This document shows positions 11,554 through 27,561 of a DNA stretch of 39,663 nt, one piece after another. This stretch comes from Zygophlyctis sp. KS116 (Eukaryota > Chytridiomycota). The stretch spans positions 1-39,663 of the forward strand of contig BAAFSQ010000078.1 of the NCBI GenBank assembly GCA_054661495.1, in the 5' to 3' direction. Made by a program: the position numbers and the translations under genes. Positions within the stretch are counted from its first letter, which is position 1, and every line of letters begins with the position of its first letter. The notes beneath the pieces were generated by a model, which worked only from the letters and a program-made list of their open reading frames with translations, was not told the origin of the DNA and ran no database searches.

Positions 11554-14500
11554 TCAAAGTTGCGGCTCCGACCGATTAAAATGATGTTTGTCTTTGAGCA
11601 GGGGAAGTTTCAAAAAGTTCTTTCCTTTGTTGTTTGATGTACAATCATGTGGACGAGTGAATTTGATTTCATAAAACCAACAATAATCATCAGTCTTTGA
11701 TTAAATTTAAAAAAATACCTCGATAACAAGAACAGAGCTGGAATATTTTGAGTTTTGCGGTGACTTTAAACACACATTGAACATATTATCAGAATTTTTC
11801 ATCAAAGAATCAGGCTTGAGTATCCCAGATGAAGGACTGACCAGAAACTGATCACCTTTAAGAAAATATGCAGTGAATTTCTGATCTTTGGGGCTCCTTG
11901 CTTTAATCATAAAGGAAGATTCAAACGAATTGGTTCGCTGATTGTTTTGTAAAATTATTGTTTCTTTCAATGAAGGAAGTGTTACCGCCAAATGTACCGG
12001 GATTTTCCATCTACAAAAAGCTTTTTGATTTGTAATGCAAATTGATCCGACAACATCAATAGGTTTTTTTGAGCATAATGTTATATTTAACTGTATAAGA
12101 ACTTTTGAAGCTGCTAAAGCCTTGTATTCACTTATATTCACTGCCAGAAATTTCTCTAATTCCACATTTTTTAAAGATTCAAACGAAATAACCAATCGTT
12201 CCTTGAGTGTAGACAATGTTTCATCTTCAAATCTTTGTCCTATAAGTTCAATTTCGATATTCTTGACCATTTTATCTCGGGCTCTGGACTCTACAAGAAC
12301 TGTCTTAATCGGCAAAATGGTTTCTACTATTCCACGAACAGGATAAATCCATTTCATTTCTTCATTCATATAAATCGAAATTTGTGCAGTTGAGAATTGC
12401 AATTCTTTCGGGGAAAATGTAAATGGTATATCAATTGCATCTCCAACCCCAACGTTGAAAGTCTTCCTTTTTGAAAGCATTAGGTTGAATTGATTGGCTT
12501 CCTGAATAAGTTCAATCGACAGCGATATCGTTTCTAGGAATGGATTGGGAAATTTAAGCACATGTGATTGTGTGATATTTACTGAAGATAGTACGACAAT
12601 TTCATCCATTATTTCAGGCTTCGTTCCAATTCCCTAGCTGATTAATTTTATAATCTCACTTCAAGACTATATATACTCGTTCCATTGACTTCACTTTCAA
12701 TAGTAAGTCGTGATTTGCTGGATCCAAGAAGACTTCTTGGACAAAAAGTAATTTCAACATCTCTGCATTCATTTGGTATCAGCTCGAAGGAGATGGATTG
12801 CTTTTTTTCTGATTTTTCAGAAGAATAATGATCAGACAAGAAAAAATCGCTTGTATCCTCTACATGAGCCAGGAATTTAGATGGTCTCAATCCAAAATTT
12901 CTAACTTCCAATTTATAAACCTAAATATCAACAATTGAAAAGTCTTTACAGACGTTTTTCCAATAGGGCAACTGAAAGTTGGCAAAATGATAGGAGGCGA
13001 CTTATCAGATGTTAGCAGCAATTCATACCCAAACTCCCCAATACTCTCTGAAGTAAAATATATAGACCCCTTAGAGGAATAAGAGAGTCCTAAATTATTA
13101 ACAAATTATTGAATTTACTTGGAGTGTAAAATACCGTATATTCGACTTCTTCTAGCGAGTCCAAAAATATATCAGCTTCATTTTCAAGCGAGAGATCATT
13201 TCCTTCAAGAGTCACTTTCATTTTGATCGAACTTTCTGTTGGATTTTTTAATGGAATTTTAAGTTCCACAGGCTTTCCAGCGACCGTTTTCAAAATGATT
13301 TGGGATTCAGGAGGAGGCCTTTTGATTTGAAGCTAAATATTATCGTAAAAAGTCTTACTTGTATTAAATACCAGAGATATGACTGATCGTGTCGATTTAC
13401 AAACTTTAATATCCCCTGAAAAGTGCCGGAAAATTTAGGAAGGATAGAAAATCTGAATATGGAAGATGAACTTCTATGAACTTTTATACTTTTTGGCCCT
13501 GTAAAGTTTGATAGGTCAGTCTGAACTTCATAATTGACATCTTTTTCTGTAATGTTTTTAACTGCCAGTTCCTGACTAATCTATCAAATGATTAATTATT
13601 GTAAGATACCAGACTCCTAGCTGCTCCTTCAATAGTAATTTCAGATTCAGGAAAAGGATCAGAAGCTATACCTTTCAAGCTATATGAGTTGTTCTGAGAA
13701 TCAGCCATGTTTTTTAAACTTAAATTAGATTGATAATCACCGGCCTTATAAGGAATAAATGATACAGGATAATAACTTATTTTTTTTGCTGGAGCTAAAA
13801 TAGAAAACGGCCCATAAAATCCGACATCATTGTTGAAATGCGCCTAAAATTAGAAGCAATATATCACTCTAATCGTCCATTCATTATCAGAATTATTAAT
13901 TATCGGAATTTCCTGAACAACCTCTTGACGGGCAGGAGCAGAGAATTCAAAATCTGCCTTTCGACCTTCCATACGCACAGAACAATTTAAATTATATATT
14001 CTAATGTCTGTTGTGTCCTTAGATTTAAGAGTGATCTGACAAGCGTATCTTCCAGCTAACTAATATCGATTAGTTATACGCTTTTGATTACCTTTGGTGA
14101 AAATCTAATGGGAAGATCCAATTGTGAACCACTGGTTTCAAATACATTTTTAAAAGCATTTTCCGAAAACGGATTAATTACAACGTCTGAGGGCCCTGAA
14201 AATACATCGTTAGAATAATTAACCTGTATTTAAAATGCATAGGATTCTTACAGAATACGCCAAAGGCTTCTTGGGTAAAATAAACGCATCTTTTTCTGAG
14301 TTATAAAAAGAACTATTCTTCATTAGATACTTATGAGTATCAGCTATTTTTGGAGAATTTCCCAAAAGCATAATATTGTGTATGGCTCGATCTCGGACAG
14401 GATTATTGTGAAATATTTTTATGGATTTCTCTAATAGGCCTTCCGATTTACACACCCAATTTAGAGTTTCGGTTTGAATAGGCAGTTTGGGTATTCCTTC

Positions 14501-17500
14501 AACCTTATATAAAAATTCACCGACTTTTTCGTCATAGAAATGTAAGTAGCAGCCAGTTTCAAAGAGCTTAAAATTTAAAAACAAAAAGTCGTTACCTCAA
14601 ATGGAATGTAATAAATCTTCAGATTTTTAGATCCTCGCGCCTCTATATCAATAATTGAATCTAAAATTTTAAATGGAGCAGGGTTATAGCTTTCATGTAT
14701 GCGTTCCTTAACGATAAAAATAAAGAAAATTTCTTACAGAAGCACAATTTTGTATGTCTTTCTAATTTATATTAAAGATTCTTATCCTACCTTAAACTGA
14801 CGCATATTTATCTTGAATGAGCCAGGCTGATCGAAAATATTTGTAATCGACAACTGCATGCTCTGAACAGGATTAGCGTAAACTTCAGATGTTATTTTGA
14901 ATATTTTGGTGGGCAAAAGTTCCTTTATAGTGCTAAACAAAGATATCGAAATGATAGATGAATGGTTTAACCCCAGCTGAGATGAAATGAGCTGTAATTT
15001 TGCTTCTGACCGTTTTACAAATCGACTTTTAAATAAAACTTTCAGATATGAGCTGGATTTGGAAGGTATTTCGAATTTCAAATCCTGGACAGAAAAATCA
15101 GTAGATCCCTCCATAGTGCAATTGTACTTGATCATATGATGATTTGAATTCGATAAGTAAATTCGCTTTTCTACCGGTTCTAATATATTGGCTGTACACT
15201 CTATTTGAAGTTGATTTTTAAACTGAGGCAACGTTTGATATAAAAATAAAACTAGGAGAGGCATATCGACCGCTTCCCAATCAACATCATCAATCTTAGT
15301 GAAAAATGGCTGGTTTCCAAAAACCTCTTTTAAGCATATCATGGCACTACCCCAGTCAATATTATCTAAAGATTTGAACAATTTTACCACGTGCTTTGAT
15401 CGATCTACAATATAGTGAGAAATCAACATTATGATGTATTTTGGCTCTTTAAAAAAATCCTGGAAACTTGAAATACATGTATCTACTTTCATAAACTAAA
15501 TGTAAGTATGTGTTAAGCTTTACTTACCACCGATATAATATAGCTGCACCATTTTAATAGAATACTTTCTGAAACGCTGAAAACGTTTGATGTCTTAAAA
15601 CCCCAAGTAGTTGTAATTTGAGCACCTTCATTTAGCTTAAAATGTTTAAGGGTAACAGTATTTATGGTGTAAATTTTAAATATTTGTAAGAATAAGGTAG
15701 TCCAAGCTTCAACAGAGATTAACTTTTGATATTTTTTAAAGTTTCTGTACCACACTGAAAACCGATCTGCTATCGTTACGCTATAATTTGATTGCTAATG
15801 TTATATCTGTCAAAAAGTTACAATTTGTTTGATTTTGTCCTCAACAAAATAATTAAAATCTATTTCAGAGAGGAGAAATTCAGGCTTTACGGAGCTGAGA
15901 TATGCACCATTGTTTTTGAGATAATTCAAAATTAAACCATATTGCTGTAATGTTTCTTTATACTTTTCGGAGCTGGGAATAGCTATGATTATGAGACAGT
16001 TATTAAATACATATGCTTATAGAGGTCAATCCTGGTATCTTTCGACCTGAAAAAAAGTATATAATATCTGCAATCGCCTTTCCTCTTGTCTCGATGAGAT
16101 TTTCTGGGAAAGCCGGCCCTAATTGTGATTTCAATGATTCATCCACCCAATTCCATAAAATTGATGAAGTTCTATTGAAAAATGAAAGTGCGTTTTTCTC
16201 ATCTAATGCACTAGCAATTTTTAAACCAGTAGCCGTGAAAAATATTTTTTGATCCCGAAATCGGTCCCTAAGATTATTTAAAACTTTAAATTAATTACAG
16301 TTTAGGCTTTAAATCTAAATCACCATTCTTCAGCAATTTCACAGACTTGTCGCGTTCATCAAATTTTAGGTTATAGTCTTTAGAGTTTTCCCAAATGAAG
16401 CTTTGTAGTGAAAAAAGAGAGTTATCGCTTGTACCATGGACAGTAATAAAAAATGAATTTTTAGCCGAGTCTATAAATTCGACTTTGGTTGAAAAGCTAC
16501 ATGGAACACTTGGCTCTGAAGAGTTTCGAGAACCGAATCTGAAGGCAGCATGAAGTTTTTCACCATCTCCTTTTAGTATTTTAGACTCTAAATACTCAAC
16601 TGTGAGAAATAGATTATGATTTTCTAGCTCCAGCTCCAACATTGACGTCAATTCCTTTCTTTCACAGCCATAATTAATTATCGAGAAGAAAGCTACTGAA
16701 TCAGATCCAGCAGCTAAAATGGGAAGAAATATTTCCGGAGGATCGAATACTATTGATGGATTGACACCAGTCCCACAGATGTAAATCGGAAATTCAGCTG
16801 TTGTTTCCATATAATCTACCAATAAATAGATTTCGGTTTCATATCTTTCTGCTTTTTCAGGATTAAAAAATATTGCCACATTTTCTGTTTGGTTAGCCGC
16901 AACAGTTCCTTCACTTGATTCTATTTTATATGTTCCATTCTGAAAAAGTGAATTCTTCGGACCAACATCAATCTTCCAAGTAAGCTCTCGATTTGTATTA
17001 TTCTTAAATTGTAAAATCTCTTTTTTTGCTGACCCAATGTGAGGGTCATTCGTATGTTCAAATACAACTTTCATTTGAAAATCTAAAACCTTAGTTAAGA
17101 CCAAAATCGGAGAAGGTATGCTCTTCAGTTCTAACGGTAAATTTATCTTTTGATCTTGCCCAATTAAAACCACTGGAACGCTGAAACGTAATTCTTCGGA
17201 AAAAATTGGAGAATACTTAAGAATCATTTCAGTGGCTTGCATAGGAAGTACATCAACTATGTACAAAGATCCAGATATGTTTAAATCATCCATAGATCCC
17301 ATTGAATCATAACAGTAAAACTCGCTATCCTTCGATATTTCAATAATCGGTGAAATATCACTGATTTCTTTTTGCCTGTCTTCGAGGTTTTTAGGTTCCG
17401 TTTTAATTTCGTTTAGAGGCAATATTTTTAGTGTATTCTGTAATCTGAAGTCAATGATATATCTATTGATTGTGAGACCATCATTCCTTAGAACTAATTT

Positions 17501-20500
17501 GTGCGTCGATGAGCATCCAACAATGACTTCATTTGAATCTCCAAGATTTTTAAGCTCCACCGTAGTCTTGGCCTGAGTGGCCTCATATTTAAATGGTAAT
17601 TTAATAACCATCTCCCCTCCCGCGATATATATAGCCAGAATTTCATTGAACGAACCAATTTTGTTGGGGCTGATTTTAAGAGCTAGTTCAAATATATTTC
17701 CATTTCCTTTCATGATGCCAAATCTAGAAGATAATAATATATCAGGATTTCCACTCAAGATATTAGCCGTAAATATTGCTTGATGCGGCGAAACATTTTT
17801 TAATTTCACTGTATAGCATCCAATCAACAGATTTTTAATTCTTACTTTTGTAGCCACTTTAGATAATAATATGTCATATTTTGGATCAATTTGACATGCC
17901 AGTATCCCGAAATCAATCGGACTGCTTTGAGCTTTTGTTCCTATTACGGAGCATTGTGGAGAGTTTATTTTACCCTCAAATGGGATAATCACAGTTTCCA
18001 AAACTTGCTTAGCTGCTCCAAAAGTATCTTCGATTCTAATAACAATATCAGCTTCAAGTTTTGATTTGATTCCCGGAAAGTATGTCAAGGTGACGGCTCT
18101 GGACTGCCTAGGAGGAACTTCGCCCATAGATGGCTCAACCAATAAGAAGCCATCAATGCTTATTATTTCAGATATAGAATGTTTGTTCCCATTTTGAGCT
18201 TCAATTTTACAAGAAAATCCACACGGATAATTTCCTTCATTTTTTAATAGTATTTTATGTACGGCTGTGGGCAAAGAAAAATTGGTTTCAACCTTTATGA
18301 TCGGAGTCATTGGTGAAAAGATACGATCTTCTTTATCCGAAAGCGCACTATCAGCCGTTACATAATCCGCCAATAATTCGATTTTCTTTGTATCTAGTTG
18401 GAGTTTCAATGCCAAAACGTTAGCTTTGACATTTACAAAATATTTATATCGCTGATTAACCGTGTATGCAATGACAAAATTATATTGCCCCGTTTTATGG
18501 CTAATAAATTTTAAATTAACTCCAGCTATTGACATAGATGGCAGTATTAGCAAATCAGACGACGAGGATAATATGTTATTGTATTCTGAATTTTCGCTGA
18601 TAATTTCTATTGAAATATGAATCGGTTCACTAGAATTGATAATATTTAAGAAATTAAGAGGGGAGAAATTAACAGAGTGTGTAGAAACATTTCCAAGATC
18701 GATCTCAGCTCTAGATACAATAATTTTTTGCAGATCCTCAGAGGAAATATGTGAATCTATCAAAGTTGGGAATTCTTGTTGAGATTCCAAGCTGAAGACA
18801 ATTGGTTCTTGTAATTTCAAAAGTAATGCTTTGATTTTTCGGTTCAAGGATGATTCAGACTCTTGTTTCCTAATAGTTTTACCATGATCTACCAAATGTG
18901 AGCCTATATTAATGTGCTCAGGAACTTCCAGCCCATTACCTCTATCAATCTTTCTAAAATCACTCGTGGAGGAATCAAATAATTGACCGTCGCTTCCAAA
19001 GTATCGATTTTTTTGAGCATCTAATCGAGCAATTCGATTCTCTTTGAGCATTTGAATGTATTTGTTCTGATGATTTATCTTTTCTTTCCATTCGGAGTTT
19101 ACCTTTTCGGAGACCTGCATATTTTCAATTGGCGGAATTTCAAGAGGCCTGATCTTGCTATCTACAGGCTTGGGCTTATGAAGATTATGAATGTCGAAAT
19201 ATGATGTGGCTAAGAATTTGTGCGTGCAAGTTCCCTTTAGAATGATATTAGAAACGAATATAGATGGCACTTCAACCGTTTCTCTCGAAATTATTCTTTG
19301 CTCTAATTTAGATCCACCAATTTTATTTAGCCGCTGCTTTCCCAGTGATTTTTTGAGTTGCTTTAAATCAAAAATATGACATTGCACCACCCGCTCAAAC
19401 TTCCCAAATTGATTAGGTGAAAAGGATGCGCGAATTCTAACTGAAGAATTCAAAGGAAGTGATCCTATTCTTGGATTGAATTCAAATTGCGCAACATTTT
19501 CAAATCGAAATCCAAATCCTAATAATTCACTACAGTTTTTAATTTCAAAATCTGTAAAAGAAGAAGATCCCACATCTATTTCACCAAAGTCTATTGTTTT
19601 TGTTGATACGCTATACTGTAAGGGGCAAGATTTTGCAGTAAGTAGAAGAGGTATTGGCATCTGTCCAGCTGTTGGTTTAATTTCAATTGTAGGGTTTATA
19701 ATTTTCAGAAGCATTGGAACAGAGAATGAGGCAACTGACTCTATCGGTCTATTTGTCTGCCATCCCTTTTCTGGCTTTTTTAACTTTGGAGAAAATTCGA
19801 ACCTTACTTTACAGGATTTGAAAGGATCTAAAATTCCTTCTGATGGTACAGCCACAATACATGAATTGACCGCCTGATCCTTAGCCAACATAATATTATT
19901 GGAAATAGTATGTGAAGGATCTGATTCAGAATAAATTATCCATTTTAAACAATCAGGACTATTATTTACAAGTTTAAATTGCAGTGTTCCATTTTGATTG
20001 CAATACACAGTTCCAAAATCCAATTTTTGCGTATTTATACTTGTACCATCACGATTTACTAGAGTCAGTTTATGTTCAAAAACATTTGCGACAATTTTCA
20101 GTGGTTTCTTCTCTCTATGAAGTGCTGCAACTCTATTTTTGGGGGTTGAGATTTGATTTTGACTCTCCAAATAAACGATTTCAGAAAAGTTTCCAATTTT
20201 TCCTGGGAAAAAATCGACTGTGATTTTACAACTGGATCTATTTTTGTTATCTGCACCATCTAAAGTAAAGTTTGACGGCGTTAGTTTCAAATATTTCGAT
20301 TTTACTATCCAGGAAAATGAGCCACAAGTTTTTCCTAAATTCTCCACCAGAAACTGTTTTGATACCCAATCCTCTTTATCAAAATATAATTGAAATCCGA
20401 AATCTAACTTTGATGCAAACTTGACGTTTGGTGAATTAGGAAACGCTTCGATTGGCAGAATAATTGATGGTTGTCCAACTATATCAATCATTATACGATC

Positions 20501-20959
20501 AGTATATAATCTATTTGATTCATCAGACTCTGAAAGAAGAAAATTGACAATTAATTCAAGAGACATTCCTGGAGAGATTAATATTTCATCATTAATCTTG
20601 TGCGAAGGAACAGATAAAGTGAATCTTGGTGACTTTGGCGGATGTAATATTATTCTTTTTACAGTCCGAGAAAAATTCCTGATTGATCCTTTAATTTTTC
20701 TAGTTTCTGCTATTTCATAATCCAAGATCTGCAGAAGCGGCGGATCTAGTCTTACATCAAAATACGCTTCCAAATGTTTCTTCCTGATCACCGCATCTGG
20801 TGAAATAAAGCTTGAAGACACGAGAGACGCCAAATAAGTTTTCCTGTATTTGATCGGCTCCAAGATCTGCAAATCTTTTTTATGCTTTGTAGAATTCCCA
20901 TTTTTTTCAATATGATTATCTAATCCAACAACATGTCTGTTGGACTCTGAATCTATCAT
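11554..20959 (-). CDS. CFAP47: Giant cilia- and flagella-associated protein CFAP47
   Basis: CFAP47 (CHDC2) is an axonemal protein built of repeated ASH/MSP-type Ig domains around a calponin-homology domain. The spliced frame is 2,983 aa (human about 3,190). N-terminal ASH-like repeats fill roughly residues 90-1550 (recurring LDFG, VxFxP, SSG.L motifs). A divergent CH domain begins near SILLKWCSYI and ends FLYQTLPQF. More Ig domains follow, then the typical C-terminus (MKWIYPVRG, FTAYFLKGDQFLVSP, IETDDYCWFYEI). Sixteen introns of 24-32 nt lie at 16268-16298, 15983-16010, 15795-15821, 15496-15527, 14762-14790, 14707-14737, 14567-14595, 14196-14223, 14060-14091, 13844-13867, 13581-13609, 13333-13358, 13090-13118, 12921-12949, 12634-12659 and 11695-11718. 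The first exon of 4.66 kb has none that breaks the frame. HYDIN or DLEC1-type proteins are the alternatives, but the CH position favours CFAP47. Confidence 0.85.
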
Positions 20960-21185
20960 TAAATTAGAATACGGAAAATTATACCGGAAGATTAGCGATC
21001 TTTAGCGTCTAGAATTATAACTTTATTATAGTAATCGATTTGTCCGGTATATTTGTATCATTTAGAGCAATTAGTCGATTTTGGATAATATTTGAAGCCC
21101 AAGGTTCGAGTCTCGGCCGAGGCGATTTTAGAGATTATAAAAATGCAACCATTACGTTTTTATTTGTAAATAATCTTTCAAATTT

Positions 21186-21671
21186 TTAAAGAGTCTTATA
21201 TTGTCTAATATGAGATTTACAATAAATAGATCCACTGACCACTACAAATTTATCTTCACCTTTAACTATTTTTTTTCCACAATTTGAACAATTTGAATGC
21301 TTTGAACAGAAACTAGAATCAGTCCCTTTAAAAATATTATCAGTGATTTCTTCTTGACAGAATCCACAATGAAGCGTACTTTGGCTAATTGTGCGTGCGC
21401 GTTTAGTCCAAGCCTGATTTTGTCGTAAATCATCTCTTGAAGAATGACTTGAATTTCCTTCATTCAAAGATTGTAATTCCTGATCAATATAATAAGAATA
21501 AATCCTAGCAAGAGTCTGTCCTTCATCCTTCCCGTTATATTTTAATGAATCAGATCTATTCCTTATTTCTGGAGCATGATCTCCACGTCTTTCTAGAGTT
21601 ATTGGATAGAGAATGCATGGTAATTCAGATGAATTTTTATGTCTTTTAAGAGATCCGAAACAGTTGCCCAT
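21186..21671 (-). CDS. Acylated single-LIM-domain protein
   Basis: The 161-aa product begins MGNCFGS. This is a strong N-myristoylation signal with an adjacent Cys for palmitoylation, so membrane attachment is predicted. Residues 102-154 form one LIM-type double zinc finger: C102-x2-C105, C122-x2-H125, C128-x2-C131, C151-x2-H154, with spacings of 16 and 19 residues between pairs. The middle (about 30-95) is polar and probably disordered. No intron is needed. It is likely an adaptor tethered to membrane, but the partner cannot be named. It is divergent from the dehydrogenase gene, 198 bp away. Confidence 0.75.
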   Translation of the reverse strand: MGNCFGSLKRHKNSSELPCILYPITLERRGDHAPEIRNRSDSLKYNGKDEGQTLARIYSYYIDQELQSLNEGNSSHSSRDDLRQNQAWTKRARTISQSTLHCGFCQEEITDNIFKGTDSSFCSKHSNCSNCGKKIVKGEDKFVVVSGSIYCKSHIRQYKTL

Positions 21672-21869
21672 AATATCCAGAGATCTGTTCCCCTACACCA
21701 ATGCGGTCCGATCCATATCTAATCAGACATGATATATCTTGATTGATCAATGTCCGACTTTAATTATAATAGAATCGTTTATAATAATAAAACTATTTAC
21801 ATCCTTACAAGATGAGATCATTTCAATAAATGATTAGATCAGCCAGTGACGTTGACGCAGATTTTAAAA

Positions 21870-22763
21870 ATGAAATTGGGAATCATTGGAGCTGGTCAAA
21901 TGGGAATTGGAATCGCTTATATTGGAGCCTTGAAAGCTAAATTCCCAGTTACAATCCTTGACTCAAATGCCGATGCCTTGAAGAGAGGACAGAAATTTAT
22001 GAATCTGTTGCTACAAAAGGATGTATTAAAAGGGAAAATAAACCAAGATGAAGCTGATCAAGCACTTAAAAACATCCATTTGACGACTAATCTATCGGAT
22101 TTTAAGAAATCTAATTTCTTAATAGAAGTATCTAATGATTTTATTAATTCCTAGGCAGTTACTGAAAACATTGCTCTTAAACGAGATCTTCTAACCCAAT
22201 TAGATTCAATTATTGGTCCTGATGCTATTTTAGCTACAAACACTTCTTCAATCTCAATCACAAAGATTGCGTCTGCAGTAAAGAATCCCGAAAGAGTTAT
22301 TGGAATGCATTTTATGAATCCTGTTCCGGTCATGAAATTAGTAGAAATTATAAGAGGATTACAAACCAATGATGAAACTGCATCTAAAACTATTGATCTA
22401 GCCCAAAAAATGGGTAAAGTCACGACAACTTCTAAAGATATTCCTGGATTCATTGCTAATAGAATCTTGATGCCATACATTAATGAAGCAATTTATGTAC
22501 TTCAAGAAGGGATCGCAACAAAAGAAGATATTGATACAACAATGAAATTAGGAACTAATAATCCAATGGGACCATTAACATTGGCAGATTTTATTGGATT
22601 AGATACATGTTTGGCAATAATGAGAGTATTACATCAGCAATTAGGAGACTCAAAGTATCGACCATCTCCTTTATTGATATCGTATGTGGATGCAGGTATT
22701 TACAATTAAATAATTGTAGGATGGCTTGGTAAAAAGACTGGAAGAGGTTTTTATTCATATTAA
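21870..22763 (+). CDS. 3-hydroxybutyryl/3-hydroxyacyl-CoA dehydrogenase
   Basis: NAD-dependent oxidation of L-3-hydroxyacyl-CoA (beta-oxidation or butyrate-type metabolism). The 280-aa product has the Rossmann loop [10 protein letters not shown] at residues 7-16, [10 protein letters not shown], the catalytic-region motif [16 protein letters not shown], and the C-terminal helical domain ([33 protein letters not shown]). Length equals that of bacterial-type HBD and HADH without a presequence. Two introns at 22128-22154 (27 nt) and 22696-22719 (24 nt) restore LIEAVTEN and DAGWLGKK. It ends 4 bp from the convergent QCR10-like gene. A mitochondrial or peroxisomal location is not evident: there is no obvious targeting tail. 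Confidence 0.94.
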
Positions 22764-22767
22764 ATAA

Positions 22768-23033
22768 TTAATCTACTTGATTAGCCTTTTCTAATTTTTG
22801 TTTCCATATAGATCCAGCGACCGGTATTTGGGCTAAAACATCTCTTCTAAACAATGGAACTCTTTCCATTAGAAGCCCAACCGTAAAAGCACCAAAGGCT
22901 CCCCAAGATAATAGAGTTGGTCCGCTTTCTTTTTAGATGCATTAGCTTACTAGTTTCTTAACCGACTGCGAGTAAAAGTAGTCTGTAATCCTCTAATCCA
23001 AGGGGCAACAGTCAGCCAACTTTGCTGTAGCAT
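22768..23033 (-). CDS. QCR10-like cytochrome bc1 complex small subunit
   Basis: This is a 79-aa protein with one 26-nt intron at 22925-22950. Splicing joins LRNY to GPTLLSWGAFGAF. The pattern of WGAFGAF (membrane segment), MERVPLFRRDVLAQIP and a short polar tail resembles fungal QCR10 / UQCR11, the single-pass subunit at the edge of complex III (fungal members have a similar WG..G.G / GVP...DILQKIP arrangement). The resemblance is short and read by eye, so other small inner-membrane proteins remain possible. It lies downstream of PEX3 on the same strand. Confidence 0.55.
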
Positions 23034-23133
23034 GTTAAAATGTCAAGGAAAATTTAAGACACGCAACCCTGTGGTCAGTCCGTAAGTCAGTCAGTCACAA
23101 AGAGTATTCTATTAATCCCCGTGCGTTACTTTA

Positions 23134-24209
23134 TCAAAATGTAGGAGCATAAATGATCATACAAAATGATAACAGCATAGGGTCACTATTAACTGATTCA
23201 CAAAGTCCAGGAAAAATTGAATCTGTAAAAATACGAGTCACTAATGGTATAATAGAAGCAAGCGCAAGACTTCCAGAGTCTGATTTTGTCTTTTCACTAA
23301 AAGACAGAGATAATTTAGATTCAATAAATGTAAATCCATGATCCAACATTGACACTAATACAAGAGGAAAATCAGGACTTATATTAAAATTATTTTAAAT
23401 TCACCTTTCCAAGTAATCTCTAGTTTCATTTAGTAATTTTGTCAAGTCTGAATTCAACTCTAATTGATCAGTCTCTAAAGTTTCCTGATATTTAACAAGA
23501 AATTCATTCTCTTCTCCTTCTTTAGGCAAAAGAAATATAGAAAAATCCTTGATTTGATTATGAATTTCATCTCTTATTCCTTTTATAGTTTGTTTAATAT
23601 CATCAAAAGTCATATCATGTTTCAATGAAACACTTGATAATTCCTTCTTGACAATATTTTGTACATGAAATACAAAATCTTTCCATCCAATATTACAAAA
23701 ATACCAAGAAAAACTTAGATACATTTCTTCAGTGATTCTATCACCTCCAAAAGAAGAATTTAAGTGAATCCATCTTCCTAAAATATGTATTAGAGTTTTT
23801 GTGATGATTGATTGAAGAATAGTCACGTATACTAGAGCAATTAATCTAGTAAAACTCGTAATTTTGACATCCTCCCATCTATCTAATCTAGATGCAGCAT
23901 TGAGACTCAAGTTTGATTTTAAAACAGAAATCATCTTGAATTAGAAAATAAATATACCCATTCTACATTGCATTCCGCCTCTAGTGATTTTATCAATGCA
24001 TTCAAACTAGATTCCATGGCATCTTGAGAATTCTTTTGATTTGCTTGAAACTTTTTTTTGGTTCTTTTATTACATTATTAAACTTACTCAATCTTTAACT
24101 GCGATGATTTTCTATATTTTGTTTCGAATTCAATCCATTTCCACTCTGCAAGCTTCCAAATCCCTGCGATTGATAGTAATATACCAGACATCCATCCCAA
24201 TTTTGACAT
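23134..24209 (-). CDS. PEX3: Peroxisomal membrane biogenesis factor PEX3
   Basis: PEX3 anchors PEX19 and inserts peroxisomal membrane proteins. The 333-aa product starts with a hydrophobic helix (GILLSIAGIWKL), followed by a basic cytosolic stretch. It has the diagnostic motif VKITSFTRLIALVYVTIL ... LLHILGRW-like (here IHILGRWIHL), and ends with the C-terminal SPDFPLVLVSMLDHGF block, a hallmark of the family. Introns at 24064-24087, 23935-23957 and 23378-23404 (24, 23, 27 nt) are all needed. Its presence implies peroxisomes, in line with the acyl-CoA enzymes nearby. It is divergent from AFG2 with 61 bp between starts. Confidence 0.9.
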
Positions 24210-24270
24210 TTTTATAAGCAATGAATGCAATAAGAATGCTTATAACCTATTGGTCTGTTAGGACGGCCCA
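24210..24270. promoter_or_regulatory. 61-bp divergent promoter between PEX3 and AFG2
   Basis: Both neighbouring starts are supported by family N-termini, so this short AT-rich interval must contain both 5' leaders and probably a shared promoter. No specific element can be named. Confidence 0.5.
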
Positions 24271-26634
<2,364 letters not shown>

Positions 26635-26810
26635 CTTGAACCTAGACACTGACACTATATCACCAACAATTGTTGATGAAGCATAATATATGATTTAGAA
26701 AAACCAACTGATCTACTCTGTGCGTAATCAGACGATTGGATTATTTTTCATATTGAGCCACTAAAGATTACAGTCAGAGTTAATTTCCGGGAAAGAAACC
26801 CTTGTCGTAA

Positions 26811-27557
<747 letters not shown>

Positions 27558-27561
<4 letters not shown>

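Noticed and set aside
20960-21185. tRNA gene in the spacer upstream of CFAP47
   Set aside because: Only a T-loop-like GGTTCGAGTCT is present. The flanking bases do not form a T stem, and no complementary 5' acceptor or D arm was found.
23153-23341. Plus-strand 62-residue frame
   Set aside because: It lies opposite the PEX3 C-terminal block SPDFPLVLVSMLDHGF, which is clearly the real coding strand.
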